A stretch of 27,306 nt of DNA from JBMYTN01 sp049604415 (GTDB lineage: Bacteria > Pseudomonadota > Alphaproteobacteria > Rhodospirillales > Rhodospirillaceae), in the NCBI GenBank assembly GCA_049604415.1, contig JBMYTN010000053.1, positions 1-27,306 on the forward strand, given 5' to 3'. Below the pieces are notes generated by a model. That model was not told the DNA's origin. It made no database searches and saw only the letters and a list, made by a program, of their open reading frames with translations. The translations under genes and the position numbers were made by a program. Numbering within the stretch: the first letter of the stretch is position 1; every line of letters begins with the position of its first letter. Positions 12,617 through 20,929 of this stretch are shown one piece after another.

Positions 12617-15178
12617 CTATTCGTTGCGCAACTGAGGGGCCGCTTTCACGCCCAATGCACGCCAAGTGCCCGCAAAGCCTGCCAGCAGGGTCAACAAGAC
12701 GCAGGCGAAGATCACACTGAGCACGGTTTCGGGCATCAGGCTCCAGTTGGTTTGGCGCATCACGAAGGTCAGCACCGCCCAGGACGCCAGGGCCCCAACC
12801 ACTGCAGCGATCAAACCAGTGGCTGCGCCCATGATGCCATATTCAATCAGATAGGCCTTCAGCACCCCGCCCCGGGTCGCGCCGAGCACCTTCAGCACCA
12901 CCGATTCGTAGACCCGGCGGCGGTGACCGGCGGCAAAGGCTCCGGCCAGCACCACAGCCCCGGAGACCAAAGTGATCGCCGCAGCCGCTCGGATGGCATT
13001 GCCCGCCTGGCCCATGATCTCGGTCACCCGATCCAGGGCCTGGCGGACCCCGATCACTGAAACATTGGGCAGCGCGTCGGTCACGGCCCGTTCCAGGCTC
13101 GCTTCGGCCTCCTCGGGCACGCGGACGGTGGCGATGAAGGTCCGGGGGGCGCCCGCCATGGATCCAGGGGACAGGGCGAAGGTGAAGTTCATCGACAGGC
13201 TCTGCCATTCCACCCGGCGAGTGTTGGCCAGGGTGCCGGTAATGTCGCGGCCCAGAATATTGACGGTGATCTCATCGCCAATGGCCAGCCCCAGACCCTG
13301 GGCCAAATCATGAGTCACAGAGAACAGGGGCGTCGGGCTTGGGGTGTCCGGATCCCACCATTCGCCGGAAACCAGCTCGGAATTCGGCGGCAAGGTCGCC
13401 GCAGTGGTGAAGCCACGGTCCCCGCGCAAAGCCCAGCGCGCATCCGGATGCACCACAGCTTCGTCGGAGGGCACGCCTTTCAGCGCTGCGATCCGGCCCC
13501 GGATCATATCGGCGGTCTCCAAGGCTTGAACGCCCTCAACCGAGTCCACCAGATCGGTGAATTGGTCGACCTGATCCGGTTGGATGTCGATAAAGAAGAA
13601 GGACGGCGCATTGTCCGGCATGGTCTCGGTGATCTGACGGCTCAGATTGCCTTGGATCAGGGCCACGGCAACCAACACCGAGAGGCCGAGACCCAAAGAG
13701 AGGATCACGCTGGCGGTGGCCGAGCCCGGTCGGTGCAGATTGGTCATGGCCAACCGCAGGGAGGGATAGCCCGCTGGATGCGGCAGCGCTGCGGCCAACC
13801 GGGCGACGCCGGTGGCAGCCAGGCGGAACAGCAGCAGGGCGAACACAGCCCCGCCGACAAACCAAGCGGCCAGCATGGTATTTTCGGCGGTGAAAATGGC
13901 AACCCCGGCCAAGGCCAGACCGCCGATCACCGTGCCGATCAAATAGGACCGGTGCGGCATGCCCTCCAGCGGACGGGTTGCAGCCCGGAACAAGGCGGTG
14001 GCGCGGACCTGACGCGCCTGACCCAGGGGCCAGAGGGCGAACACCAGCGCAGTCAAATAGCCGAACAGGGCGGCAAGCAGCAGGGGCTCCGGATAAGGCA
14101 GGAACCGCGCCCGCACCGGCAGGACGCCCTCCAGCACACCGGTGATCATGGCCGGGATTGCCAAGCCAATCAGCAAACCGATGACAATGCCCAGGCTCGC
14201 CAGCAAGCCCAATTGTAGGCCATAGACCCGGGCCACCAATCCTGCGGGCGCGCCGAGGCATTTGAGCACGGCGATGGAGCGGATTCGGCCATCCAGATAG
14301 GCTTTGACCGCATTGGCCACGCCGACGCCGCCAACCAAGAGGGAGGTCAGGCCGACCAGCACCAGAAAGACCGACAGTTGGTTGAGGAATTGGCTCAAGC
14401 TGGCCGCCGCATCGGCGGTGCCCCGGATGCGCCAACCGGCATCGGGGAAGGCCTCGTTCAGGCGGGCGCGAATCCCGGTGGCATCCACGCCTTGGTCAGC
14501 GCGCAGCAGATAGTGATATTCGACCAGGGAGCCGGGCAGCACCAACCCGGCGTCATAAACCGTCTCGGCGGCGACCATCACCCGGGGGCCGAAATTAAAC
14601 ACCCCGGCGATCTCATCGGGCTCACGGGTCAAGATGTCGCGAATCTCGACATCGATGTCGCCGATCCGCAGCTTATCGCCAATGGCAATGTCCAGCCGTT
14701 CGGGCAAATTCGGCGCAATCACCGCACCATGAACCCCGTCCCGGGGCGCCAAAGCCTCGGCCAGGGTTCCGCCCCCGGCCAGCTCCACCGCGCCATAAAG
14801 CGGATACAGCCCGTCGACGGCTTTGACCTCAACCAGGGTGCGGCGAGCCTCCTCGGTCACTGCGCGGGCCATGCTACGCAGTTCCATGTAATGGGAGGCG
14901 GTGGAAATCTCGTCCAACAGCGCCTTTTCGGCTGGATTGGCATCCCGATAGAGCAGGCGGACTTCCAAATCCCCGCCCAGCAGCGCCTGGGCGTCGGCCT
15001 GCAGGCCTTCCTGAACCGACCGGTTCAGCAGGCCAGCCGCCGCGATGGCTGCCACACCAATGGCCAGACAGGCGACAAAAATGCGAAAGCCGCCAATGCC
15101 CCCGCGCAGCTCGCGCAAGGCCAGACGCAGGGAGAGGGGCAGCGAGGGCGCGCGGAGGATTTCGGTATAGCGGCTCAT
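12617..15178 (-). CDS. ybbP: ABC transporter permease, FtsX family (YbbP-like)
   Basis: This 853-residue inner-membrane permease is of the large YbbP/COG3127 type. An N-terminal helix (FRIFVACLAIGVAAIAAAGLL) is followed by a periplasmic MacB-like region. A first FtsX domain starts near residue 265, central helices follow, a second periplasmic region comes next, and a second FtsX domain starts near residue 734 with ESVVLKVLGATRGG. FtsX-type systems usually do mechanotransmission or lipid/lipoprotein extraction rather than import. The ATG at 15178 lies one base after the upstream ATPase gene stop at 15180; the longer open frame only reads antisense into that gene. The YbbA-YbbP pair next to divergent TesA is the E. 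coli arrangement. Its substrate is not known. Confidence 0.95.
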   Translation of the reverse strand: MSRYTEILRAPSLPLSLRLALRELRGGIGGFRIFVACLAIGVAAIAAAGLLNRSVQEGLQADAQALLGGDLEVRLLYRDANPAEKALLDEISTASHYMELRSMARAVTEEARRTLVEVKAVDGLYPLYGAVELAGGGTLAEALAPRDGVHGAVIAPNLPERLDIAIGDKLRIGDIDVEIRDILTREPDEIAGVFNFGPRVMVAAETVYDAGLVLPGSLVEYHYLLRADQGVDATGIRARLNEAFPDAGWRIRGTADAAASLSQFLNQLSVFLVLVGLTSLLVGGVGVANAVKAYLDGRIRSIAVLKCLGAPAGLVARVYGLQLGLLASLGIVIGLLIGLAIPAMITGVLEGVLPVRARFLPYPEPLLLAALFGYLTALVFALWPLGQARQVRATALFRAATRPLEGMPHRSYLIGTVIGGLALAGVAIFTAENTMLAAWFVGGAVFALLLFRLAATGVARLAAALPHPAGYPSLRLAMTNLHRPGSATASVILSLGLGLSVLVAVALIQGNLSRQITETMPDNAPSFFFIDIQPDQVDQFTDLVDSVEGVQALETADMIRGRIAALKGVPSDEAVVHPDARWALRGDRGFTTAATLPPNSELVSGEWWDPDTPSPTPLFSVTHDLAQGLGLAIGDEITVNILGRDITGTLANTRRVEWQSLSMNFTFALSPGSMAGAPRTFIATVRVPEEAEASLERAVTDALPNVSVIGVRQALDRVTEIMGQAGNAIRAAAAITLVSGAVVLAGAFAAGHRRRVYESVVLKVLGATRGGVLKAYLIEYGIMGAATGLIAAVVGALASWAVLTFVMRQTNWSLMPETVLSVIFACVLLTLLAGFAGTWRALGVKAAPQLRNE

Positions 15179-15179
15179 G

Positions 15180-15965
15180 TTAGGACGCTGCCCCAACCAG
15201 GGTCGCGGCAGTGTCCGGCGCATCAGCCAGAGAGATCGGCGGCGCGTCTGCGCCCGCGCTGGCATTCCCGCTGCCCAAATCCAGATCATGGACCTTGCCG
15301 TCACGGACCCCGACCACCCGGTCACAGCTTTGCGCCAAGGAGCGGTCATGGGTCACCAGAACCAAGGTCGTGCCATGGGTCTTTTTCAGCTCGAACATCA
15401 GCTCCATGATGTGGGCACCGGTGTCCTGATCCAGATTGCCGGTGGGCTCATCGGCCAGCAGCAGATCGGGCCGGATGGCAAAGGCCCGGGCCAGGGCGGT
15501 GCGTTGCTGCTCGCCCCCGGACAGCTGGGTCGGATAATGGTCAATCCGGGCCCCCAGACCGACCGCCTCCAGCTGGGCGCGGGCCTTTTCAAAGGCCTCG
15601 CGATCACCCGCCAGCTCCATGGGGATGGCAACATTTTCCAGCGCCGTCATGGTCGGGATCAGATGAAAGGCTTGGAACACCACGCCAATGCGTTCGCGGC
15701 GGAACACCGCCAGATCATCTTCGGACAGGCCGGTCAAATCCCGCCCGGCAATGGCCACTCGGCCCGCCGTGGGGCGCTCCAGCCCGCCAATGACCATCAT
15801 CAGGGTGGTTTTGCCGGACCCGGACGGCCCGATCACACCCAAAGTCTCGCCCGCAGGCACGGCCATGTCGACACCGCGCAGGATGTTGACCTCACCGGCT
15901 GGCCCCTCCACCTTGAAATGAACGTCGGTGAGAGAAACAGCCAAGTCACGCTTGGTTCCATCCAT
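15180..15965 (-). CDS. ybbA: ABC transporter ATP-binding protein (YbbA-like)
   Basis: This 261-residue cytoplasmic ATPase is of the LolD/MacB/YbbA group and is partner of the adjacent YbbP permease. Walker A GPSGSGKTT is at 46-54, the Q-loop glutamine near 98, the signature LSGGEQQR at 148-155, and Walker B LLLADEP at 168-174 followed by TGNLD. The C-terminus has an extra Ala/Asp-rich tail of about 35 residues beyond the usual domain end. I chose the ATG at 15965; the open frame continues upstream but that part is antisense to tesA. The ribosome site is weak. It and ybbP are a two-gene operon, divergent from tesA. Confidence 0.95.
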   Translation of the reverse strand: MDGTKRDLAVSLTDVHFKVEGPAGEVNILRGVDMAVPAGETLGVIGPSGSGKTTLMMVIGGLERPTAGRVAIAGRDLTGLSEDDLAVFRRERIGVVFQAFHLIPTMTALENVAIPMELAGDREAFEKARAQLEAVGLGARIDHYPTQLSGGEQQRTALARAFAIRPDLLLADEPTGNLDQDTGAHIMELMFELKKTHGTTLVLVTHDRSLAQSCDRVVGVRDGKVHDLDLGSGNASAGADAPPISLADAPDTAATLVGAAS

Positions 15966-16029
15966 TGTGCGATCCCATCTTTGCAAAAGGCTGGCCGGAT
16001 GTGACCGGTCATGAGTGGAGCAGTTGTTT

Positions 16030-16767
16030 ATGAAACGGTTCTTTAGCGCATATGGTTCACCAAAGGCCCCGCATAAACCCCGGACCGGAGTCTGGGTTTT
16101 CTCCAGATCCGTGTTTGGGGCTCTGGTTGGGCTAGCGCTGATAAGTGTTCTCATTGTGGCCAAATCAGGCCCTTCTGTTGCCAATGACGGAGCTGCAGAC
16201 ATGGCCGAGATCAAAATCCTCGCCCTTGGGGACAGCCTGACGGCGGGCTATGGCCTCGCCCCGGGGGAGAGCTTTGCCGATCAGCTGCAGGCCGCCCTGC
16301 GCGCCAAGGGCCATAGGGTCACGGTGGTCAATGCCGGGGTCTCTGGGGATACGACGGCGGGCGGCTTGGCCCGGGTTGACTGGCTTCTGGGGGATCGCCC
16401 CGATGCGGCCATTGTCGAGCTCGGGGCCAATGACGGCCTGCGTGGCATCGATCCGGCCTCCACCAAGGCCAATCTGAACGGCATTTTGGAAAAAATGGCC
16501 GCCAATGACGTGCCGGTATTGCTGGCGGGCATGCTGGCCCCGCCCAATCTGGGCTCTGAATTTGGCGAGGCGTTCAACAGCCTGTTCCCGGTCCTGGCCG
16601 AGCAGCATGACGCAGTTTATTACCCGTTTTTCCTGGAAGGCGTTGCCCGGGTGCCGGAATTGAACCTGAGTGACGGCATCCACCCCACCGCCGAGGGCAT
16701 TGGCGTTATTGTTGAAAACATCCTGCCCAAGGCGGAGGAACTGCTGGCCCGGGTGCCGCAGGGCTGA
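16030..16767 (+). CDS. tesA: Arylesterase/multifunctional acyl-CoA thioesterase I, SGNH hydrolase
   Basis: This 245-residue GDSL/SGNH esterase is related to E. coli TesA (thioesterase I, protease I, lysophospholipase L1). The catalytic serine S69 is in GDSLTAG, the glycine block in NAGVSGDTTAGG, N134 in LGANDGLRG, and D215/H218 in SDGIHP. A hydrophobic segment at about 27-45 followed by PSVAND suggests a signal peptide or membrane anchor and thus a periplasmic enzyme. Its N-terminal lead of about 25 residues is longer than in E. coli. TGGAG at 16016-16020 supports the ATG at 16030; a GTG at 16015 is possible but lacks a ribosome site. It is divergent from ybbA, as in E. coli. thpR follows after 17 bp. 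Confidence 0.95.
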   Translation: MKRFFSAYGSPKAPHKPRTGVWVFSRSVFGALVGLALISVLIVAKSGPSVANDGAADMAEIKILALGDSLTAGYGLAPGESFADQLQAALRAKGHRVTVVNAGVSGDTTAGGLARVDWLLGDRPDAAIVELGANDGLRGIDPASTKANLNGILEKMAANDVPVLLAGMLAPPNLGSEFGEAFNSLFPVLAEQHDAVYYPFFLEGVARVPELNLSDGIHPTAEGIGVIVENILPKAEELLARVPQG

Positions 16768-16784
16768 AGGATCAACCCTCTGTT

Positions 16785-17357
16785 ATGATGCGTTTATTTG
16801 TTGGCTTGGCCTTGCCGGAGTCCGTAAGGGCCGTGCTCGCGGAATTGCGCGGCGGCCTGCCCGACGCCCATTGGGTCGAGCCCGAGGATTATCACATCAC
16901 CTTGGCGTTTATTGGCGAGGTTGATGAGGGGCTGGCCGCAGAGGTTGACCAAACCCTGTCCGAGGTCGACGCCCCGCCCTTCCCCCATATGCTGCAGGGC
17001 ATCGGTACCTTTGGCTCGCGCGGCAAAGTCCATGCGGTCTGGGCTGGGGTGGAGCCGACTCCTGAACTGATCTTGCTCCAAAGCCGGATATGCAGCGCCT
17101 TGGATCGGGTCGGGATCGACTTCGACCGGCGCAAGTTTAAACCCCATGTCACTTTGGCCCGGATGCGCAAAATGCCCTCGGAGCCTTTGGAGCGCTTCAT
17201 TGCCGGCAACAATCTGCTGAAAATCGGCCCCATCGAGCAGGACTGTTTTCACCTGTTCCGCTCCAAGCTGACCCGCTCGGGCCCGCATTACGAGGTCCTG
17301 GCCGACTATCCGCTCTACAGCGCCTTTTTGCAGCCGGACTTTCCCAGGCAGGATTAG
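16785..17357 (+). CDS. thpR: RNA 2',3'-cyclic phosphodiesterase (2H family, LigT/ThpR)
   Basis: This 190-residue member of the 2H phosphoesterase superfamily has the two signature motifs HITL (37-40) and HVTL (121-124), spaced as in ThpR. These enzymes hydrolyse 2',3'-cyclic phosphates on RNA and can join 2'-5' RNA ends in vitro; the in vivo role in bacteria is unclear. The start RLFVGLALPE is typical. Two ATG codons follow each other at 16785 and 16788. An AAGGA 13 nt upstream is at long spacing. It is 17 bp downstream of tesA, so co-transcription is likely. No linked RNA repair ligase is present. Confidence 0.95.
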   Translation: MMRLFVGLALPESVRAVLAELRGGLPDAHWVEPEDYHITLAFIGEVDEGLAAEVDQTLSEVDAPPFPHMLQGIGTFGSRGKVHAVWAGVEPTPELILLQSRICSALDRVGIDFDRRKFKPHVTLARMRKMPSEPLERFIAGNNLLKIGPIEQDCFHLFRSKLTRSGPHYEVLADYPLYSAFLQPDFPRQD

Positions 17358-17511
17358 GCTGTGAACTCACAAATGGAACGTTTTTGAGTCCACGGCCTAG
17401 TCAAAAAACCGCTTTAACCCTTCCGGAGCTATGCGTACTCTGCTCCGCCAATGCGCCGATCCTTCGGCGTGGCGTGGTTTAGGCCCAGTGCTTCCGGAGA
17501 GTAGCGTGTTG

Positions 17512-18114
17512 ATGCGGACCCACCGCCCCGTCCTGTCCTTTCTGTTGGTGATCAGCCTGCTGGCCAGCCTGCCGGGCTGTTCCCGCTTCGAGCCCCGGCC
17601 CCCGGCGGAACCGGATTTTGGCTCCTATGACCTGAACGCCGCGCTGGATCTGCTCAAGGCCGCCAAGGCTGCGGAACAGGCTGGGGATCAGGCCGCTGCG
17701 CAGGGGCTCTATGATCAATCCCTCGGCTATTGGCCGGTGACCTATGATGCCTGGGCCGGGCTGAAACGCACCGCCGCCGATCCGGACATGGTGACCTTTG
17801 CCAATTTCTTTGAAACCCGGATCCGGCGCTACGACTCCTTGCATCCGCGTCAGGCCCGCATGGCCTATTTCACCCTGTCGGAAAAGCCCAATCCGGACGA
17901 ACGGATCAACCAAGCCGCTGAACGCATGGTCGCGTTCTATGAGTTCAAAGATGATGTCGAGCAAAAGGCGTTCTATGAAGCCCAGGAGACCTCCTGGCTG
18001 ACCCGGGTCTGGATCTATCCGGTGGCGCTGTTCAGCATGGTGGCCGTGGCCTCGGTGGTGCTGCAGCCCTATGACAAGGCGGAAATTCTGCCGATTTCCG
18101 ACCTGTACAAATAG
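17512..18114 (+). CDS. Putative lipoprotein with C-terminal membrane helix, function unknown
   Basis: I do not recognise this family. The 200-residue product has a lipoprotein signal with lipobox LPGC ending at C23. A helical region of two or three TPR-like repeats follows (ALDLLKAAKAAEQAGDQAAA onward, about 45-100). A charged middle part comes next, then a hydrophobic segment near the end, WIYPVALFSMVAVASVVL, before a short polar tail. A lipid anchor plus a C-terminal helix is unusual. GGAGAG at 17496-17501 could serve ATG 17512 (10 nt), TTG 17509 (7 nt) or GTG 17506 (4 nt). A 150-bp gap before it suggests its own promoter, although it may be co-transcribed with thpR. It converges on the phosphatase gene with only 13 bp between. 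Confidence 0.8.
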   Translation: MRTHRPVLSFLLVISLLASLPGCSRFEPRPPAEPDFGSYDLNAALDLLKAAKAAEQAGDQAAAQGLYDQSLGYWPVTYDAWAGLKRTAADPDMVTFANFFETRIRRYDSLHPRQARMAYFTLSEKPNPDERINQAAERMVAFYEFKDDVEQKAFYEAQETSWLTRVWIYPVALFSMVAVASVVLQPYDKAEILPISDLYK

Positions 18115-18127
18115 GGCCAGAGCGGAT

Positions 18128-18655
18128 TTAAGGGGCCTTCAAGGCGGTTTTGATATGTTCGATCAGGCCGTCACATCCGGCCTCGACCATATCGAGCACC
18201 AAGCCAAAGCCATCGGCACCGCCGTAATAGGGATCGGGCATGTCCGCCCCGATCCAGCGCTGTGGGATGGCGTCTGTGCCGCTGCCGCCCGGGGCCTCGG
18301 CGGCAAAATTCATGAACAAGGCGACCTTTTCCCGATCCCCCACGGATCCGGCCATGCGGTCCATGGCCACCACATGGGAGCGGTCCATGCCCAGCAGCAA
18401 ATCGAAACGGTCAAAGTCGCTGCGGGTGACCTGACGGGCGCGCAAAGGGTCCAGGTCATAGCCCCGGCCTTTGGCGGCCTGGCGGGTGCGCGGATCCGGT
18501 GCTTCGCCCACATGCCAGGCTCCGGTGCCCGCACTGTCGACCAGAACCCGGTCGGTCAGGCCCTCCGCCGCCAGCTTGGCCCGGAACACCCCATCGGCGG
18601 TGGGGGAGCGACAAATATTGCCGGTACAGACAAACAGAACCGCAAAATCAGACAA
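18128..18655 (-). CDS. Low-molecular-weight protein-tyrosine-phosphatase
   Basis: This cytoplasmic phosphatase of the LMW-PTP/arsenate-reductase fold dephosphorylates phosphotyrosine. The catalytic loop CTGNICRS is at residues 10-17 with nucleophile C10 and R16, and the general acid is D141 in DPYYGG. In many bacteria such enzymes control exopolysaccharide kinases, but no kinase is near here. A TTG start at 18655 has AGGAG at 7-nt spacing and gives a normal N-terminus of 175 residues. An ATG at 18700 would add 15 residues with AGG directly against the start. It is divergent from cobB and convergent with the lipoprotein gene. Confidence 0.94.
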   Translation of the reverse strand: MSDFAVLFVCTGNICRSPTADGVFRAKLAAEGLTDRVLVDSAGTGAWHVGEAPDPRTRQAAKGRGYDLDPLRARQVTRSDFDRFDLLLGMDRSHVVAMDRMAGSVGDREKVALFMNFAAEAPGGSGTDAIPQRWIGADMPDPYYGGADGFGLVLDMVEAGCDGLIEHIKTALKAP

Positions 18656-18750
18656 TACCCCACTCCTGTTCACAGTGACCCGTTCCTTGTTGCGGCGCAT
18701 CCTGGCATGATCGGGCCTGTCTGCACCACATCCAACTCTGAGGCTTATTT

Positions 18751-19494
18751 ATGGGCAAAATCGTCATCCTGACAGGGGCTGGGATCTCAAAAGAAAGCGG
18801 GTTGGACACCTTCCGCGATAAGGACGGCATCTGGTCCAAGGTCCGCCTGGAGGATGTGGCCACGCCCGAGGCCTATGCCCGCGATCCGGACAATGTCCAT
18901 GCCTTCTACAATGCCCGCCGTCAGGGCCTGCTGGATGCGGATGTGCAACCCAATGCCGCCCATGAGGCGCTGGTCCGCCTGGAGCAGGAATGGTCCGACG
19001 AGGTCTTGTTGGTGACCCAGAACATTGATGATCTGCATGAGCGCGCCGGGAGCAAAAATCTGATCCATATGCATGGCGAGCTGCTGAAAGCCCGCTGCGG
19101 CTATTGTGATGGCGGCAGTGGCGGCGAGCGAACTGACGCCCTGTTTGACTGGCGTCAGGATATGGGCCTGTCCGATGCCTGCCCGTCCTGTGGCGGCATC
19201 GGCCGCATGCGGCCCCATGTGGTTTGGTTTGGCGAAGTGCCGCTGCAAATGGAACGGATCTTTGGCGCCTTGAGCGATTGCGATCTGTTCCTGTCCATCG
19301 GCACCTCCGGCCAGGTTTATCCGGCGGCAGGCTTTGTCCAGCAGGTCGGCCAGCACGGCCATGGCTATACGGTGGAGATCAATCTGGAGCCCTCGCACGG
19401 GGCCAGCCTATTTGACGACCGGATCTATGGCACCGCCACAGAAAAGGTCCCGGCCTTTGTCGATCAGCTGCTCAAGGACGGCATTCCGGCGTGA
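18751..19494 (+). CDS. cobB: NAD-dependent protein deacylase, SIR2 family (CobB-like)
   Basis: This 247-residue sirtuin removes acyl groups from lysines using NAD. The motifs are GAGIS (9-13), FRD (21-23), TQNID (89-93), catalytic H108 in HMHGE, and zinc cysteines C116, C119, C144 and C147. Y53 and R56 in FYNARR match the Tyr-x2-Arg pair that gives class III sirtuins (SIRT5, E. coli CobB) activity on succinyl and malonyl lysine. Desuccinylase as well as deacetylase activity is therefore likely. The stop overlaps the next gene as GTGA, implying coupling to the UDG-like protein. Known CobB targets include acetyl-CoA synthetase, encoded at the left end of this window. Confidence 0.96.
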   Translation: MGKIVILTGAGISKESGLDTFRDKDGIWSKVRLEDVATPEAYARDPDNVHAFYNARRQGLLDADVQPNAAHEALVRLEQEWSDEVLLVTQNIDDLHERAGSKNLIHMHGELLKARCGYCDGGSGGERTDALFDWRQDMGLSDACPSCGGIGRMRPHVVWFGEVPLQMERIFGALSDCDLFLSIGTSGQVYPAAGFVQQVGQHGHGYTVEINLEPSHGASLFDDRIYGTATEKVPAFVDQLLKDGIPA

Positions 19495-20105
19495 GCGACG
19501 TGATAGAGCCAACCCCGGGTGCTGAGGATCTTGAGGCGCTGTCTGCCGAGGCCGCCGCTTGCACCCTCTGTGCCGAGCATCTGCCTTTGGGGCCGCGCCC
19601 GGTGTTCCGGGTTTCGACCACTGCCCGGCTGCTGATTGTCGGCCAGGCCCCGGGCACCAAAGTCCATGAGACCGGCATTCCCTGGAACGACCCCAGCGGC
19701 GACCGGCTGCGGCTGTGGATGGGGATCTCGCGGGATGCCTTCTATGACCACAGCAAAATCGGCATTCTGCCCACCGGATTTTGCTATCCAGGGCGGCTGG
19801 AAAAGGGCGGCGATGCACCACCGCGCCCGGAATGCGCCCCGCTCTGGCAGGCCCGGTTCCTGGCCGCCATGCCCCAGGTCGAAACCATTTTGTTGGTCGG
19901 ATCCTACGCCCAGGCCTTTCACCTGGGCAAAACGCGGCAGAAAACCATGACCGAGACCGTGCGTGCTGCCCTGTCCTACGGCCCGCGCTTCCTGCCAACC
20001 CCGCATCCCTCTTGGCGCACCACCGCTTGGCAGAAGAAGAACCCCTGGTTCGAGGCCGAAATCCTGCCGGTGCTGCAAGAGAGGGTGGCCGCACTCACCG
20101 CCTAA
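19491..20105 (+). CDS. Uracil-DNA glycosylase family protein, probable Fe-S type
   Basis: This 204-residue member of the UDG superfamily has motif GQAPG at 51-55, a conserved TGIPWNDPSGDRLR stretch, LLVGSYAQ, and a C-terminal PHPSWR at 171-176. Four cysteines, C24-x2-C27 and C98-x16-C115, are placed like the 4Fe-4S ligands of family 4 enzymes, so an iron-sulfur cluster is likely. In family 4 the first motif is usually GEAPG; here Gln replaces the Glu, so the catalytic residue or the base specificity may differ. The KRRIH insertion of UdgX is absent. Translation starts at GTG 19491 overlapping the cobB stop, so the two are coupled. Superfamily membership is secure; activity on uracil is inferred. 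Confidence 0.88.
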   Translation: MSDVIEPTPGAEDLEALSAEAAACTLCAEHLPLGPRPVFRVSTTARLLIVGQAPGTKVHETGIPWNDPSGDRLRLWMGISRDAFYDHSKIGILPTGFCYPGRLEKGGDAPPRPECAPLWQARFLAAMPQVETILLVGSYAQAFHLGKTRQKTMTETVRAALSYGPRFLPTPHPSWRTTAWQKKNPWFEAEILPVLQERVAALTA

Positions 20106-20108
20106 AGG

Positions 20109-20507
20109 CTAGCTGGCCGCCGCCTCCAGCTCCTCCATATCCGAATCGGAAAAGCCGAAATGATGCCCGATTTCATGGATCATCACATGGCGGATCAGAT
20201 GGGTTAAATCCTCGCCGGTGGAGATCCAATAATCCAGGATCGGAGAGCGATAGAGGAACACCATATCCGGCTCGGCCATGGAATCGAGCACGCTTTTGCG
20301 GTCCAGGGACACGCCGCGATAGAGGCCGAGCAGATCAAACGGGCTGTCGCATTCCAGGGCGGCCATGGTGTCCGCATCAGGAAACTCCTCCACCGCCACC
20401 ACCAGATCGGTCAGATGCTGCTGAAACGCCGCAGGCAATTGGCCCATGGCGGTCCGGGCGATCTCATCGATCTCCGCAAGGGTCGGCGGTGTGTCGAACC
20501 GGCTCAT
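20109..20507 (-). CDS. Small zinc metallopeptidase family protein (minimal zincin)
   Basis: This 132-residue protein has the zincin motif HEIGHHFGFSD at 111-121, with H111 and H115 as ligands, E112 as the catalytic base and an acidic third position (D121 or D123). This fits the minimal metallopeptidase family of about 130 residues (COG3824-like, formerly DUF1025). No signal peptide is visible, so it is probably cytoplasmic. No substrate can be assigned. The ATG at 20507 has GGGGAT about 7 nt upstream; a longer open frame upstream is not supported. It is convergent with the UDG-like gene (3-bp gap) and divergent from the pterin dehydratase gene. Confidence 0.9.
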   Translation of the reverse strand: MSRFDTPPTLAEIDEIARTAMGQLPAAFQQHLTDLVVAVEEFPDADTMAALECDSPFDLLGLYRGVSLDRKSVLDSMAEPDMVFLYRSPILDYWISTGEDLTHLIRHVMIHEIGHHFGFSDSDMEELEAAAS

Positions 20508-20618
20508 AAACCATCCCCGTTCTGTTGCATGGCTTGAAGACGCTTGGGCACCAGACCCATCTGGGAGGAACGCCGCCTTGCAACCCTTTGTCAATTTGTT
20601 CGGAAGGATATCACGCCC

Positions 20619-20912
20619 ATGGTTGAGACGCTAAGCCCTGATCTGCGCGGCCCCGCCATCGCCAAATTGGACGGCTGGACCGAGGTCGAAGGCCGGGACG
20701 CGATCCAAAAAAGTTTTGTTTTTAAGGATTTTAATCAGGCCTTTGGCTTCATGACCCGCGCCGCCCTGGTCGCCGAGCAGATGAACCACCATCCAGAATG
20801 GTTCAATGTCTATCGCACCGTCGATGTGACCCTGAGCACCCATGACGCGGGCGGGCTGTCGGAGCTGGACATCAAACTGGCAAAGGCGATGGACAAAATC
20901 GCCGCTGGGTGA
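20619..20912 (+). CDS. phhB: 4a-hydroxytetrahydrobiopterin dehydratase (pterin carbinolamine dehydratase)
   Basis: This 97-residue PCD/DCoH family protein dehydrates 4a-hydroxytetrahydrobiopterin to recycle the cofactor of aromatic amino acid hydroxylases. The active-site motif is AEQMNHHPEWFNVY, with H57, H58, P59 and W61, plus H75 in TLSTHD. No phenylalanine hydroxylase gene is in the window, so the enzyme may serve pterin metabolism elsewhere, for example molybdopterin-related chemistry. The ATG at 20619 has GGAAGGA at about 10-nt spacing. It is alone on its strand and convergent with the DMT transporter gene after 17 bp. Confidence 0.95.
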   Translation: MVETLSPDLRGPAIAKLDGWTEVEGRDAIQKSFVFKDFNQAFGFMTRAALVAEQMNHHPEWFNVYRTVDVTLSTHDAGGLSELDIKLAKAMDKIAAG

Positions 20913-20929
20913 GCTCTTGCGTTCTGCCC

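Noticed and set aside
13310..14218. Long plus-strand open frame opposite ybbP
   Set aside because: It is antisense to the FtsX permease, is rich in Gln/Gly/His, and has no domain. It is a shadow frame.
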